From Abyssalbus ytuae (GTDB taxonomy: Bacteria; Bacteroidota; Bacteroidia; Flavobacteriales; Flavobacteriaceae): a stretch of DNA of 64,000 nt. Both the position numbers and the translations under genes were made by a program. The stretch spans positions 3,100,001-3,164,000 of the forward strand of contig NZ_CP094358.1 in assembly GCF_022807975.1 (NCBI RefSeq). Direction: 5' to 3'. Below the pieces are notes generated by a model, which was given only the letters and a program-made list of their open reading frames with translations, had not been told where the DNA came from and did no database searches. How positions within the stretch are numbered: position 1 is the first letter of the stretch; the number at the start of each line of letters is the position of its first letter. This document shows, one piece after another, positions 1 to 9,795 of this stretch.

Positions 1-1
1 A

Positions 2-616
2 ACAGTAGCACATGAATTTATTGAAGATCATAGGGATTCCTATATTGGCTTGCGAACATTTGCTAATTATGAACTGGATCATGATATTGATCCTGCCGTA
101 GCCGAAGAAGAGTTTAACAAGTTTACCGAGAAGGTCCGTAATACGCCTTTAGGCGAAAAAATCATAGACAGGATCGAATTAGCCCGTACAAGGGCAGTAG
201 GGGTCGTGGCAAAAGATTTTACCCAACTTACACTGGATAGTGTACCTTTTACCCTTAGTTCACTCAGGGGAAAATATGTACTTATTGATTTTTGGGCAAG
301 TTGGTGTGTACCCTGCCGAAAAGAAAATCCGTTTGTGGTAAAAGCCTATAATGAACACAAAGACCAAAATTTTGAGATCGTAGGAGTTTCACTTGATGAG
401 AGTAAAAAATCCTGGGAAAATGCTGTTAAAAAAGACGGCTTACCCTGGATTCATGTAAGTGATCTGAAAGGATGGAAAAACGAGGTAGCCCTTTCCTATG
501 GCATTACTGCGGTGCCTCAAAATTTTCTTCTGGATCCTAACGGTGTAATTATCGCTAAAAATCTAAGAGGAGAAGACCTGGCAGCCCGTCTTACCGAAAT
601 ATTTAAGAAAAGTTAG
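2..616 (+). CDS. TlpA/ResA-type thioredoxin-fold disulfide reductase, 5'-truncated by the window edge
   Basis: The reading frame is open from base 2, so the true start lies left of the window. The TTG at position 50 is only an internal codon. The last ~135 residues form a thioredoxin/AhpC-TSA fold with the segment DFWASWCVPC; the CVPC redox pair is at bases 305-316. A cis-proline loop (AVPQNF) follows. In Bacteroidota, proteins of this shape usually carry an N-terminal DUF4369-like domain and act in the periplasm as thiol-disulfide reductases or as respiratory or stress-related redox proteins. The part seen before the thioredoxin domain is helical and fits the end of such a domain, but the N-terminus and any signal peptide cannot be seen. 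The substrate is unknown. A 232-bp gap without recognisable genes follows, so it is probably not co-transcribed with the peptidases downstream. Confidence 0.85.
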   Translation, partial: TVAHEFIEDHRDSYIGLRTFANYELDHDIDPAVAEEEFNKFTEKVRNTPLGEKIIDRIELARTRAVGVVAKDFTQLTLDSVPFTLSSLRGKYVLIDFWASWCVPCRKENPFVVKAYNEHKDQNFEIVGVSLDESKKSWENAVKKDGLPWIHVSDLKGWKNEVALSYGITAVPQNFLLDPNGVIIAKNLRGEDLAARLTEIFKKS

Positions 617-848
617 ATTGTAAATTATTTATTCAGGAAGAAAATCTTTTTCGCCCTAATTATCCTTACTGAAACAAGCAGGAAATAAAAATCCCTTACA
701 GGAATTTTATTATCCGGTTATGATTATTGGGTAAAAATAATACATGCCGGCAAAGTTCACCCTTGCCGCGCGGGCTTGGCCAGGAGGTTTTCTTTATTAA
801 GAAATTTGCAAAAAGCATAATTACACTATTTATAAGAGCGATTTTAAA

Positions 849-3647
849 ATGCTAATCAGGAATTATTTAGTTTTTATCATTTTTTTATGTCTCCGGTTTG
901 CCGTGGGGCAGGAGCCTGGTGAATATAAGCCATCTCCCCATACTACAGGTATTCTGGAAAATGGTATGCACTATTATATTGTACACAATGAGAATCCTGC
1001 AAACAGGGTTTCGTTTTATTTTGCGCAAAATGTAGGCTCAGTTTTGGAAGAAGACGGGCAATTGGGTCTGGCACATTTTTTAGAACACATGGCTTTTAAC
1101 GGGACAAAACATTTTGAAGATAAGAAAATGATTAAGTACCTTGAAAAGAACGGGATCAAATTTGGCACTGAAATCAATGCATTTACGGATTATGACGAAA
1201 CTGTGTACAGCATCCGGAGGGTTCCTGCCGGTAATGAAAAACTGTTAGATTCCATACTGTTAATCCTGCATGACTGGTCGGGAGACTTATTACTCACTAA
1301 TGAGGAAATAGATAATGAACGCGGAGTAGTAAGGGAGGAATTACGCACCAGAAACAAGCCCGATAAACGCGCTTCAGATAAAGTTGAGAGTCAGGGTTTG
1401 CTTACAGGTTCAAGATATGCCGAAAGAAACCCTGCCGGAAAGGTGGAAATCATTAACAATTTTGAATACCAGGAATTAAGGGATTATTACAAAAAATGGT
1501 ACAGGCCCGATTTGCAGGCTGTAGTAATTGTAGGAGATATTGATGAAAAGGAGGTGGAAAAAAAGGTTAAAAAAATGTTTTCACCGATTCCGCTTCGCGA
1601 TAATCTTCCGGAACGTAAAGTTTATAATATACCTGTGAATGATGATTTTTCCTATGTGGTAGCCACTGATAAAGAGCTCGGACACCCAACTTTGGAATAT
1701 TATATAAAACATCCGGTTGATCCCTCACTCACTGAAAAGGAAGAGCTTGAAAAAAACCTGAATAACCAGATATGTAATTCCATATTCTCTCAACGTCTGC
1801 AGGCAATTGGAAACTTACCGGGCAGTCCGGTACTTATGGCAAATTTCAGTATTACTAACCTTGTACGCCCATTGGATGTACTTAAAATATCGGCACAGCC
1901 AAAAAAAGACAGCCTTTTGCCTGCCTTAAAATTTATGGCTACCGAGTTAAGGAGGTTTGTACTTTATGGAGCCACTCCCACTGAGTTTGAACGTACCAGG
2001 TCTGCCATCATGGGGCAATTGCAGCATAGTATTAATGAAGGAGAAAATCGTGGAAGTGATCTTATAGCCTTAAATATTTATAAAACTTTTTTTAAAAATA
2101 AACCATTAGCCAGCCACCAATGGCGTCAGCAATATAAATTATCATATCTGGCTGATTTTCAAAACAAGGATCTCATAAAATATATGAGAAAATATTATAC
2201 TCCCCGGGGCAATGTAATAGGTATTTCTGGCAGTGATACAATTACTTATCCTCCCGGGGAGAAAGTATTGAAAGTTTTAAAAGAAGCAGGAAAGTCAACA
2301 CCCCAACCCTATAAAGAAATAAAATATGACAAGAAGTTGAGGCTTCTTACACTTCCCGGAAGTGAAATTGTTAAAAAAGAAAAGTTAAAGGGAATAGATG
2401 CCCATAAATATACACTCTCAAACGGAGCCCGGGTAACTTTGTTTCCCACACCGTACAAAACAGGACAAATTTTGTTCAGTGCCATTAGTCCCGGTGGGAG
2501 GTCATTATTAGATCAAAGCTTATTGTCCAATTCCCTTTTTGCTACCGTGGTGGCTTCAGAATCAGGATTGGCTAACCTGGGCAAACAGGAATTGATAAAT
2601 TCCGGCGAAGTATCTTCCGTAAAGGTTCAGTTGGAAGATTATGAAGAGTTGCTCACCGGAAACAGTAACATGCCAAATGCGGAAAAGTTGTTCAAAGGAA
2701 TTTATCTAACTTTCACCGCACCCGGGTTTGACAATGACGCCCTGGAAATAACCAGGCAGGGTCTGGAGAGGCTCTTGACGGTCATCAAAAGTAATGTTCA
2801 AAGTGATTTTACCGATTCCTTGAAACTGGCAAAAAATAACTATAGTAACAGGGAGGTACTGCTTAATAAAGAACTATTGGATAAACTTACAATCGAAAAA
2901 GCAGAAGCTGTATACAAGGATCGTATCAGAAATGCTTCTGATTTTGACTTTGTATTTGTGGGAGATATGGATACAGGAGAATTATTAAGCCTTGTAAAGA
3001 AATATATAGGCAGTATCCCCGGTGATCATTCTCACGAAACACCTTTCGATCATAAAATAAAACCGGATAAGAGGATAGAGAAGGTATATATGTCACGGCC
3101 CATGCAGAATCCTCAGGCCACAGTAAACCTTTATTTTACAGGCTCTTTAAAATATTCCGTCAAAAATGAGTTGATTGTTAATATGATCGGGCAGTTACTA
3201 AGTAAACGTTACCTCGAAAGAATAAGGGAAGAAGAAGGAGGAACCTATGGTGTAAAAGTTACTGCAACCCTGAATTTTGTCCCGGAAGAGAGTTTTGGGA
3301 TTAATGTACGTTTTAATTGTAATCCGGCAAAAACAGAGCGGTTAGTACAAATTGTCTATGAAGACATGAAAAAATTGTCTTATCAGCTGAACAATGATGA
3401 GTTACTGCAAATAAAAAATAACCTGAAGAAAGAAATTGATGAAAGAAAAGAATTAAACAATTATTGGATGGAAAAATTGGTTAGAAGCATCAGGACCCGC
3501 ACCCAGGTTTTAAAGACAAAAGAAGATGTAAAAATGATAGAAGGTATTACCGAAGCAGATATCAGGAAAATGGCTTCATTGATAAACCGCAACGCCGGGG
3601 TAGTGGAAGGAGTTCTTATGCCATCCACTAAAGATTTGAAAAAGTAA
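849..3647 (+). CDS. M16 family (pitrilysin/insulinase-like) zinc metallopeptidase, copy 1
   Basis: This is a 932-residue secreted M16 peptidase. A signal peptide covers residues 1-20, ending FAVGQ. The inverted zinc motif HFLEH is at residues 76-80 inside GLAHFLEHMAFNGT, and the expected distal glutamate lies in NERGVVREE near residue 158. The N-terminal half carries the active-site M16 core. The C-terminal half has a second M16-like domain without the zinc motif but with the family's R/Y region (RYLERIREEEGGTYG). This full-length two-domain form is typical of periplasmic Bacteroidota zinc proteases that degrade peptides. A close paralogue starts 36 bp downstream on the same strand, so the two are likely one transcript. 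A signal peptide rather than a lipobox suggests a periplasmic location; no T9SS C-terminal domain is seen. The substrate is unknown. Confidence 0.93.
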   Translation: MLIRNYLVFIIFLCLRFAVGQEPGEYKPSPHTTGILENGMHYYIVHNENPANRVSFYFAQNVGSVLEEDGQLGLAHFLEHMAFNGTKHFEDKKMIKYLEKNGIKFGTEINAFTDYDETVYSIRRVPAGNEKLLDSILLILHDWSGDLLLTNEEIDNERGVVREELRTRNKPDKRASDKVESQGLLTGSRYAERNPAGKVEIINNFEYQELRDYYKKWYRPDLQAVVIVGDIDEKEVEKKVKKMFSPIPLRDNLPERKVYNIPVNDDFSYVVATDKELGHPTLEYYIKHPVDPSLTEKEELEKNLNNQICNSIFSQRLQAIGNLPGSPVLMANFSITNLVRPLDVLKISAQPKKDSLLPALKFMATELRRFVLYGATPTEFERTRSAIMGQLQHSINEGENRGSDLIALNIYKTFFKNKPLASHQWRQQYKLSYLADFQNKDLIKYMRKYYTPRGNVIGISGSDTITYPPGEKVLKVLKEAGKSTPQPYKEIKYDKKLRLLTLPGSEIVKKEKLKGIDAHKYTLSNGARVTLFPTPYKTGQILFSAISPGGRSLLDQSLLSNSLFATVVASESGLANLGKQELINSGEVSSVKVQLEDYEELLTGNSNMPNAEKLFKGIYLTFTAPGFDNDALEITRQGLERLLTVIKSNVQSDFTDSLKLAKNNYSNREVLLNKELLDKLTIEKAEAVYKDRIRNASDFDFVFVGDMDTGELLSLVKKYIGSIPGDHSHETPFDHKIKPDKRIEKVYMSRPMQNPQATVNLYFTGSLKYSVKNELIVNMIGQLLSKRYLERIREEEGGTYGVKVTATLNFVPEESFGINVRFNCNPAKTERLVQIVYEDMKKLSYQLNNDELLQIKNNLKKEIDERKELNNYWMEKLVRSIRTRTQVLKTKEDVKMIEGITEADIRKMASLINRNAGVVEGVLMPSTKDLKK

Positions 3648-3683
3648 AAATAACAGCCAAGTTAAAATAAAACCAGTAAAACA

Positions 3684-6488
3684 ATGAGATTACACATTAA
3701 AAGATATACTATTTTGCTGCTGGCATTTTGCCTGCAGATTTCGTTTGGTCAGGAAAACAACTCAAGTGGTTTCCAACCTGCACCCATAACAAGCGGGGTG
3801 CTTGATAATGGTATGCACTATTACATAATGCATAATGAAGAACCTGAAAACAGGGCATCATTCTATTTTGCCCAAAACGTAGGTTCTATTCTTGAGGATG
3901 ACACCCAGCAGGGGCTTGCACATTTTCTGGAACATATGGCGTTTAACGGAACCAGACATTTTAAGGACAAGGAGATGCTTGAGTATCTGGAAAAAAACGG
4001 GATTAAGTTTGGTGCTGAGATCAATGCCTTTACCAGTTTTGATGAAACCGTTTATAATATAAACCGTGTGCCTGTACAAAACCAGCAGCTTCTTGATTCG
4101 GTACTTTTGGCCATTCACGACTGGTCTGGATATTTATTGCTTACCGATGAAGAAATAGACAATGAACGAGGGGTAATAAAAGAAGAATGGCGGAGCCGTA
4201 ACACACCCCGGAGCCGTGCTTCCGATAAAATATTTAAGGAAGGTGTTTTAAAAGGCTCCAAGTATGCAAACAGGATGTCTATAGGTAAAATGGAAGTTGT
4301 TGACAATTTTCACTATGATGCTTTGAGAAATTATTACAGTCAATGGTACAGGCCCGATCAGCAGGCCCTTATAGTGGTAGGCGATGTGGATGTTCAAAAA
4401 ATGGAGGAAAAGATTAAAAATACTTTTAAAAACATACCACTTCGCAAAAACCTTCCTGCCCGAGGCACTTTTGAAGTTCCTTTAGGAAATGGCTTTACTT
4501 ACATTACGGCTACCGACAAAGAACTGGGAGATCCCGTAATTCAGTATTATATAAAACATAAAGCTGACAATTCGCTGAGTGAGGTAGAAGAAGTACAGCA
4601 AAGTTTACAATACCAGTTGGTACGCTATATATTCAATAATCGGTTAAGTGAGGTTAGCCGGGCTGAAACCAGCCCTGTTCTTTCGGCAAACTTTAGTGTT
4701 TCAAACTTTGTAAGGCCGTTAGATATTTTGGCAATGGGGGTCCAACCTAAAAAAGACAGCCTTTTGCCGGCACTTGAGTTTACATTAGCCGAGTTAAAAC
4801 GGTTTGTACTACACGGAGCCACCACTGCAGAACTTGAAAGGGCCAAAGCAGCATTCCGGACAAACCTGGAAGCTGCTCTTAAAAATATAGACAAGCGTAA
4901 TAATGATGCCTATGCAACAGCAATATATTCCGCATATTTTAAACAGAAAGAGGTGCCGGATTACCGTTGGAATTTAAATTATCGTTTGGCGTATCTGGAT
5001 ACCATAAATAATGAAAATCTGCTTGAATACCTTCAAAAATATTATTCTACCGGTGGTAACATAGTTGCCTTTACAGGTTCGGACACCGTAAAATATCCTG
5101 CAGAAGAAGAAGTAGTGAATATTGTAAACGGAATAAAAGATTTAAACCCTGAGCCTTTTAAGGAAGAACTTTCCGATAAAAAATTAATCAATACCAAGTT
5201 AGCAGGAGCCACTATTATAAATAAAGAAAAAGTTAAAGGTATAAAAGCAAGTACCTATACATTGTCTAATGGTGCCCGGGTTACTTTATACCCTACCGAT
5301 TATGACAAAGAGCAAGTCTATTTTCATGCGTTTAGTCCGGGGGGAAAATCGCTGTTGCCGGTTCAACTTTTGCCCAATGCATTAATAACTACCTTCCTTG
5401 CGTCAGAATCAGGTTTGGGAAGTATGGATAAGATAGAATTGAGGAAATACCTTCAGGGCACACAAACATCACTTTCCGTAGAATTGAATGATTATGAAGA
5501 ACAAATGGGAGGGAAGAGCACCTGGAATGATGTAGAAACGCTTATGAAACGTATTTACCTGTCTTTTACCGGGCCCAGGTTTGATGACCGGGCAATGGAA
5601 ATCATAAAACAGAATCTTGAAACCTCCCTCATCTCAAAAAAGAAAAATGTACAAAGCGATTTTAAAGACTCATTACAGCTGGCACAAAGTAATTACAGCA
5701 ACCGTGAAGTACTTTTTAACCAGCAACTTATAGATAACCTTTCCTTGGAAACCGCTGAAACTGTATACAGGAACCGCATAACAAATGCCGCCGATTTTAA
5801 TTTCATCTTTGTAGGTGATTTTCAAACCGGTAAACTGCTCGAATTGGTAAAAACATATATAGGCAGCATTCCGGGAACCTCCCTTGAGGAAAAGGCTTTA
5901 AACCACGGAATGAAACCGGAAAAAGGTATAACCAAGGTTCATATGAAACGCACGATGGAAACACCGCAAACTACTGTGAATATTTACTTTACAGGGGTAA
6001 TGAAATATACCGCAAAGAACAGGCTAATCATGAACATCATAGGGCAATTGCTGAGCAAGCGTTACCTGGAACGCATACGCGAAGAAGAAGGAGGATCATA
6101 TGGAGTGCAGGCCCTTGGCTATATGCAACACATACCTGAAGATAGCTTTATATTGAATATTGGCTTTAGTTGCAATCCCGAAAAGACAAACCAGTTGGTT
6201 AAAATCGTTTATGAAGATGTTGAAAAGCTTTCTCGTGAGGTAGACAGTGATGAATTTATCGAAATTAAAAACAATCTGAAAAAATCTGTTGCCGAAAATA
6301 AAGAAAACAACAGTTACTGGATGAATAAAATTGTCCGCAGTCTCAAAAATAAGATGCCTGTATTGAGTGAAAAGGAAGTACTGCAAATGATTGATTCTGT
6401 TAAAGAAAAAGATATTAAGGAGATTGTTCAAAAAATTAAAGAACAACCCCGGGTGGTAGAAGGGATTTTAACTCCGCTTATCCAATGA
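3684..6488 (+). CDS. M16 family zinc metallopeptidase, copy 2 (tandem paralogue)
   Basis: This 934-residue paralogue of the preceding gene is co-linear with it along its whole length. The signal peptide ends near FCLQISFGQ. The zinc motif HFLEH is at residues 80-84, and the distal glutamate lies in NERGVIKEE. The C-terminal M16-like half retains RYLERIREEEGGSYG. The two copies have clearly diverged outside the motifs, so this is an old duplication and not an assembly artefact. Both active sites look intact, which suggests two working enzymes with different peptide preferences or a heterodimer, as in other two-gene M16 systems. The last point is inference. A hairpin terminator follows at 6563-6597. 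Confidence 0.93.
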   Translation: MRLHIKRYTILLLAFCLQISFGQENNSSGFQPAPITSGVLDNGMHYYIMHNEEPENRASFYFAQNVGSILEDDTQQGLAHFLEHMAFNGTRHFKDKEMLEYLEKNGIKFGAEINAFTSFDETVYNINRVPVQNQQLLDSVLLAIHDWSGYLLLTDEEIDNERGVIKEEWRSRNTPRSRASDKIFKEGVLKGSKYANRMSIGKMEVVDNFHYDALRNYYSQWYRPDQQALIVVGDVDVQKMEEKIKNTFKNIPLRKNLPARGTFEVPLGNGFTYITATDKELGDPVIQYYIKHKADNSLSEVEEVQQSLQYQLVRYIFNNRLSEVSRAETSPVLSANFSVSNFVRPLDILAMGVQPKKDSLLPALEFTLAELKRFVLHGATTAELERAKAAFRTNLEAALKNIDKRNNDAYATAIYSAYFKQKEVPDYRWNLNYRLAYLDTINNENLLEYLQKYYSTGGNIVAFTGSDTVKYPAEEEVVNIVNGIKDLNPEPFKEELSDKKLINTKLAGATIINKEKVKGIKASTYTLSNGARVTLYPTDYDKEQVYFHAFSPGGKSLLPVQLLPNALITTFLASESGLGSMDKIELRKYLQGTQTSLSVELNDYEEQMGGKSTWNDVETLMKRIYLSFTGPRFDDRAMEIIKQNLETSLISKKKNVQSDFKDSLQLAQSNYSNREVLFNQQLIDNLSLETAETVYRNRITNAADFNFIFVGDFQTGKLLELVKTYIGSIPGTSLEEKALNHGMKPEKGITKVHMKRTMETPQTTVNIYFTGVMKYTAKNRLIMNIIGQLLSKRYLERIREEEGGSYGVQALGYMQHIPEDSFILNIGFSCNPEKTNQLVKIVYEDVEKLSREVDSDEFIEIKNNLKKSVAENKENNSYWMNKIVRSLKNKMPVLSEKEVLQMIDSVKEKDIKEIVQKIKEQPRVVEGILTPLIQ

Positions 6489-6562
6489 ATTTTTTAATAA
6501 CCGGTTCTCATACAATAAGTAATTTGAATTAGCTTTTTGATTTGAGTAGATTTGTTTTCTAT

Positions 6563-6597
6563 AACGAAGCCTTGTGTCATGACATTTAGGCTTCGTT
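6563..6597 (+). terminator. Rho-independent terminator after the M16 pair, possibly bidirectional
   Basis: A 9-bp perfect stem, AACGAAGCC (6563-6571) with GGCTTCGTT (6589-6597), encloses a 17-nt loop and is followed by a T-rich run. It lies between the end of the peptidase genes and the convergent sigma-factor gene, so it may end transcription from both sides. Confidence 0.7.
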
Positions 6598-6660
6598 TGT
6601 TTTTAAAGTATATAGAAACAGAAGAGTTCAATGCTCATGCAAAAAGAATTTCTTTTGTGC

Positions 6661-7221
6661 TTAAGATATCAATACCAGCAGAAGTAATTGATAATATTCT
6701 TTTAACATCGGGCGAAGTTTTTGATAAGCAATTTTTTTCTGGGCTTTCACGGTATGAACAGATAACGAGAGAATATCAGCTATTTCCTGATTGCTGTAGT
6801 TTCTCAGGCTTAAGTTGATGATTTCCGAACACTTGGGAGGTAAGTTGTTTACAGCATTTGTTATTATTGTGGTGGTTTCTGCCAGTAATACCTCCCTGTA
6901 AAAATAACTGTCCGAGGCTATGATCTCAAGTTCTTCTACCTCTACTTCATTGTCCATTACCCGCACTCTTTTTGATTTGAGTAAGTCCAGGCACCTGTTT
7001 TTTACGGCTTTATACAAATAAGGTTTCACCGCGTTTATATTTTTAAAAGTGGTTTTGTTCTCCCACATCTTTATAAAAACCTCCTGCACAACATCTTTGG
7101 CCGCAGGAAGGTTATTAAGATAACCATTTGCAAAAACACATAACGAAGGATGAAGAGACTTGAAGAGTCCTTTAAATTCACCTATACTAAGTGTGGAACC
7201 TGTCAAACTATTTTCTTGCAA
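6661..7221 (-). CDS. ECF-type RNA polymerase sigma factor (sigma-70 family)
   Basis: A 186-residue ECF sigma factor. Region 2 is recognisable by DVVQEVFIKMWEN (about residues 41-53), the usual core-binding and -10 recognition segment, followed by YLYKAVKNRCLDLLK. Region 4 has the helix-turn-helix NQEIADILSLSVHTVKAQ near residues 142-160, which would contact the -35 element. The C-terminus ends in a hydrophobic run (YYQLLLLVLIS), common in the Bacteroidota expansion family. No FecR-like anti-sigma factor or TonB-dependent receptor is next to it, as is often found for this subgroup, so its control and regulon cannot be read from context. It is convergent with the peptidases and divergent from a Crp/Fnr regulator (242 bp between starts). 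Confidence 0.9.
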   Translation of the reverse strand: MQENSLTGSTLSIGEFKGLFKSLHPSLCVFANGYLNNLPAAKDVVQEVFIKMWENKTTFKNINAVKPYLYKAVKNRCLDLLKSKRVRVMDNEVEVEELEIIASDSYFYREVLLAETTTIITNAVNNLPPKCSEIINLSLRNYSNQEIADILSLSVHTVKAQKKIAYQKLRPMLKEYYQLLLLVLIS

Positions 7222-7463
7222 ACTACAAGGGTTAATTAATAAATTACAATGGCTAAGAGGACGAAATTTAATAAAATTTTAACTTCCGCATAACATTTTA
7301 GGAGGGTTAAATTTTTTTACGAGCCATATATACTTATACATGTAATATAATTCTTTAATTATAAAGTGATAACTTGTGCATCTGCCCGGATTAACCCCTG
7401 TATATATATTTTTTTTTAACAAATGACAAATCTTCCGCAAACAACAATTGCTAACTTTATCCA

Positions 7464-8021
7464 ATGGAAGAATTTATAGAATATATATTACAATATGGGA
7501 ATTTAAACCCAAAACAAATTGACTTAATTGCAAAAAAGGCAACTCGAACAAAACTTGGAAAAGATGAATATTTTGCCGAAGCCGGAAAATCTTTAAAGCA
7601 AGTGGGGTTTGTTCTTGAAGGTGTTCTCCGCCTTTGTTATTATAATAATAAAGGTGAAGAAATTACACGTTACTTTATTAATGAAAACCATTTACTCTTT
7701 AATCCTTATAAAGAACCTTTTACAGAATATATTCAGGCAGTTACAGATTGTGAATTATTAATTTTTACTAATGAAGACTGGGAAGACATTTCCAATACTA
7801 TTGTTGGATGGGAGGCAATTCTTCAAAAAATAATTGCAAAGGCACTTGTTCAAAAATTACAAAGAAGAAGCCCGTTAGTGGAACAAAACGCCACTACCCG
7901 TTATTTAATGTTCATGGAAAGTTTTCCTTCTTTGGTCAACCGTATACCATTGTCTTACGTTGCTTCTTATTTAGGAATTACCCAATCTTCTTTGAGTCGT
8001 ATCAGAAAAAATATCCACTAA
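7464..8021 (+). CDS. Crp/Fnr family transcriptional regulator
   Basis: A 185-residue regulator with an N-terminal cyclic-nucleotide-binding-type beta barrel (about residues 30-115; KVGF/VLEGVLRLCY/GEEITRYFINENH pattern). A short C-terminal helix-turn-helix (LSYVASYLGITQSSLSRIRK) follows. There is no FNR-type cysteine cluster. This compact form, often annotated as a Crp/Fnr family regulator, is common in Bacteroidota and frequently sits beside a redox enzyme that it regulates. Here an aldo/keto reductase follows 77 bp downstream on the same strand, with an inverted repeat between them. Control of that gene is therefore a reasonable guess, but the ligand is unknown. Confidence 0.85.
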   Translation: MEEFIEYILQYGNLNPKQIDLIAKKATRTKLGKDEYFAEAGKSLKQVGFVLEGVLRLCYYNNKGEEITRYFINENHLLFNPYKEPFTEYIQAVTDCELLIFTNEDWEDISNTIVGWEAILQKIIAKALVQKLQRRSPLVEQNATTRYLMFMESFPSLVNRIPLSYVASYLGITQSSLSRIRKNIH

Positions 8022-8028
8022 ATCACTT

Positions 8029-8044
8029 TTTGCCATTTGGCAAA
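8029..8044. promoter_or_regulatory. Inverted repeat between the Crp/Fnr gene and the aldo/keto reductase: candidate operator
   Basis: TTTGCCA (8029-8035) and TGGCAAA (8038-8044) are perfect 7-bp half-sites with a 2-bp spacer. Outer arms AAATCA (8020-8025) and TGATTT (8045-8050) also pair with a small offset. A poor promoter-like string TAACCTTTG lies at 8065-8073, so the site could overlap the upstream promoter element of the reductase gene. It could instead act as a weak terminator hairpin for the regulator gene. The operator reading is inference. Confidence 0.4.
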
Positions 8045-8095
8045 TGATTTCATTTTTGAATAAATAACCTTTGTGCCATTAATTTAAAACTCTAA

Positions 8096-9070
<975 letters not shown>

Positions 9071-9323
9071 AAAATCATATAATTGCTCATTCTATTCAAT
9101 TTCTCCTGGCAGCGCAATCACAATAGCTACCTCACTATACGCTATATGTATTATAGTTCATTTTTATTAGGATAAACAAATCATACAGTTTATAACCTAT
9201 TTAAGTTTTTTGTTTTTTATTTTTCCTTGTAAAAGAGGGACTTCGGCAAATCAGGGTTAAAAGCCGCTTACAGGCCCTTTAAGTAAACCCCTCACCGTAA
9301 TTTAAATGTAAAAAATCAGTCAG

Positions 9324-9507
9324 CATGCTATCAGGGTGTCCTTCAGTATACTATCAGGGTGTCCTTCAGTATGCTATCAGGGTGTCCTTCAGTATGCTAT
9401 CAGGGTGTCCTCCAGCATGCTATCAGGGTGTCCTTCAGTATGCTATCAGGGTGTACTTCAGCATGCTATCAGGGTATCCTTTAGCATGCTATCAGGGTGC
9501 CTGATAT
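9324..9507. repeat. Minisatellite: about eight copies of a 23-bp direct repeat
   Basis: Head-to-tail 23-bp units begin at 9324, 9347, 9370, 9393, 9416, 9439, 9462 and 9485 (core GCTATCAGGGTGTCC). The first seven differ by one to a few substitutions; the eighth is degenerate in its last third. Weaker relatives (GCATAATCATCA-, GCATAGTCATCA-type) continue to about 9565. There are no spacers, so it is not a CRISPR array. The unit is not a multiple of three and lies outside any credible gene. The flanking 9071-9323 and 9566-9630 hold nothing else recognisable. Confidence 0.85.
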
Positions 9508-9671
9508 GCATAATCATCAAGATGCTTGATAAGCATAGTCATCACGATGTCGGGTAAACATAATCAGAATATTTGCCACGGAGATTTACACCCGTGTTTT
9601 TTTACACTTATACACACCCCCAGCTATGGCATAGTCTCCTGACTATGTGCAATATATTTTTATCATTTTCC

Positions 9672-9695
9672 CCCGGAAGTCAGGAGGCTTCCGGG
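9672..9695. promoter_or_regulatory. Hairpin upstream of NT-HEPN copy 1
   Basis: CCCGGAAG (9672-9679) and CTTCCGGG (9688-9695) form a perfect 8-bp stem with an 8-nt loop, about 100 bp before the GTG start. The same hairpin is present upstream of copy 2. No T-run follows, so a terminator is less likely than an operator or mRNA leader structure. Confidence 0.45.
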
Positions 9696-9795
9696 AGCTA
9701 AGAGAACTTGGTTAAGAATATAAATTATTGTATTTATTTTATGTCCTGTTTGCCCGGGATTTTTTTATCTTACCATCCTCAAAAAATCTTTATAA

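Noticed and set aside
6552-6818. 88-codon + strand frame overlapping the ECF sigma gene
   Set aside because: Antisense to the conserved region 4 of the sigma factor and overlapping the terminator.
7279-7464. 61-codon minus-strand frame between the sigma factor and the Crp/Fnr gene
   Set aside because: Covers the shared promoter region and shows no domain.
9336-9557. 73-codon frame across the minisatellite
   Set aside because: Its protein is only the repeat read in three frames (SVCYQGVLQ-like); the 23-bp unit shifts frame each time, and there is no domain or start signal.
9324-9565. CRISPR array
   Set aside because: The 23-bp units are directly adjacent with no spacers, and no cas genes are present.
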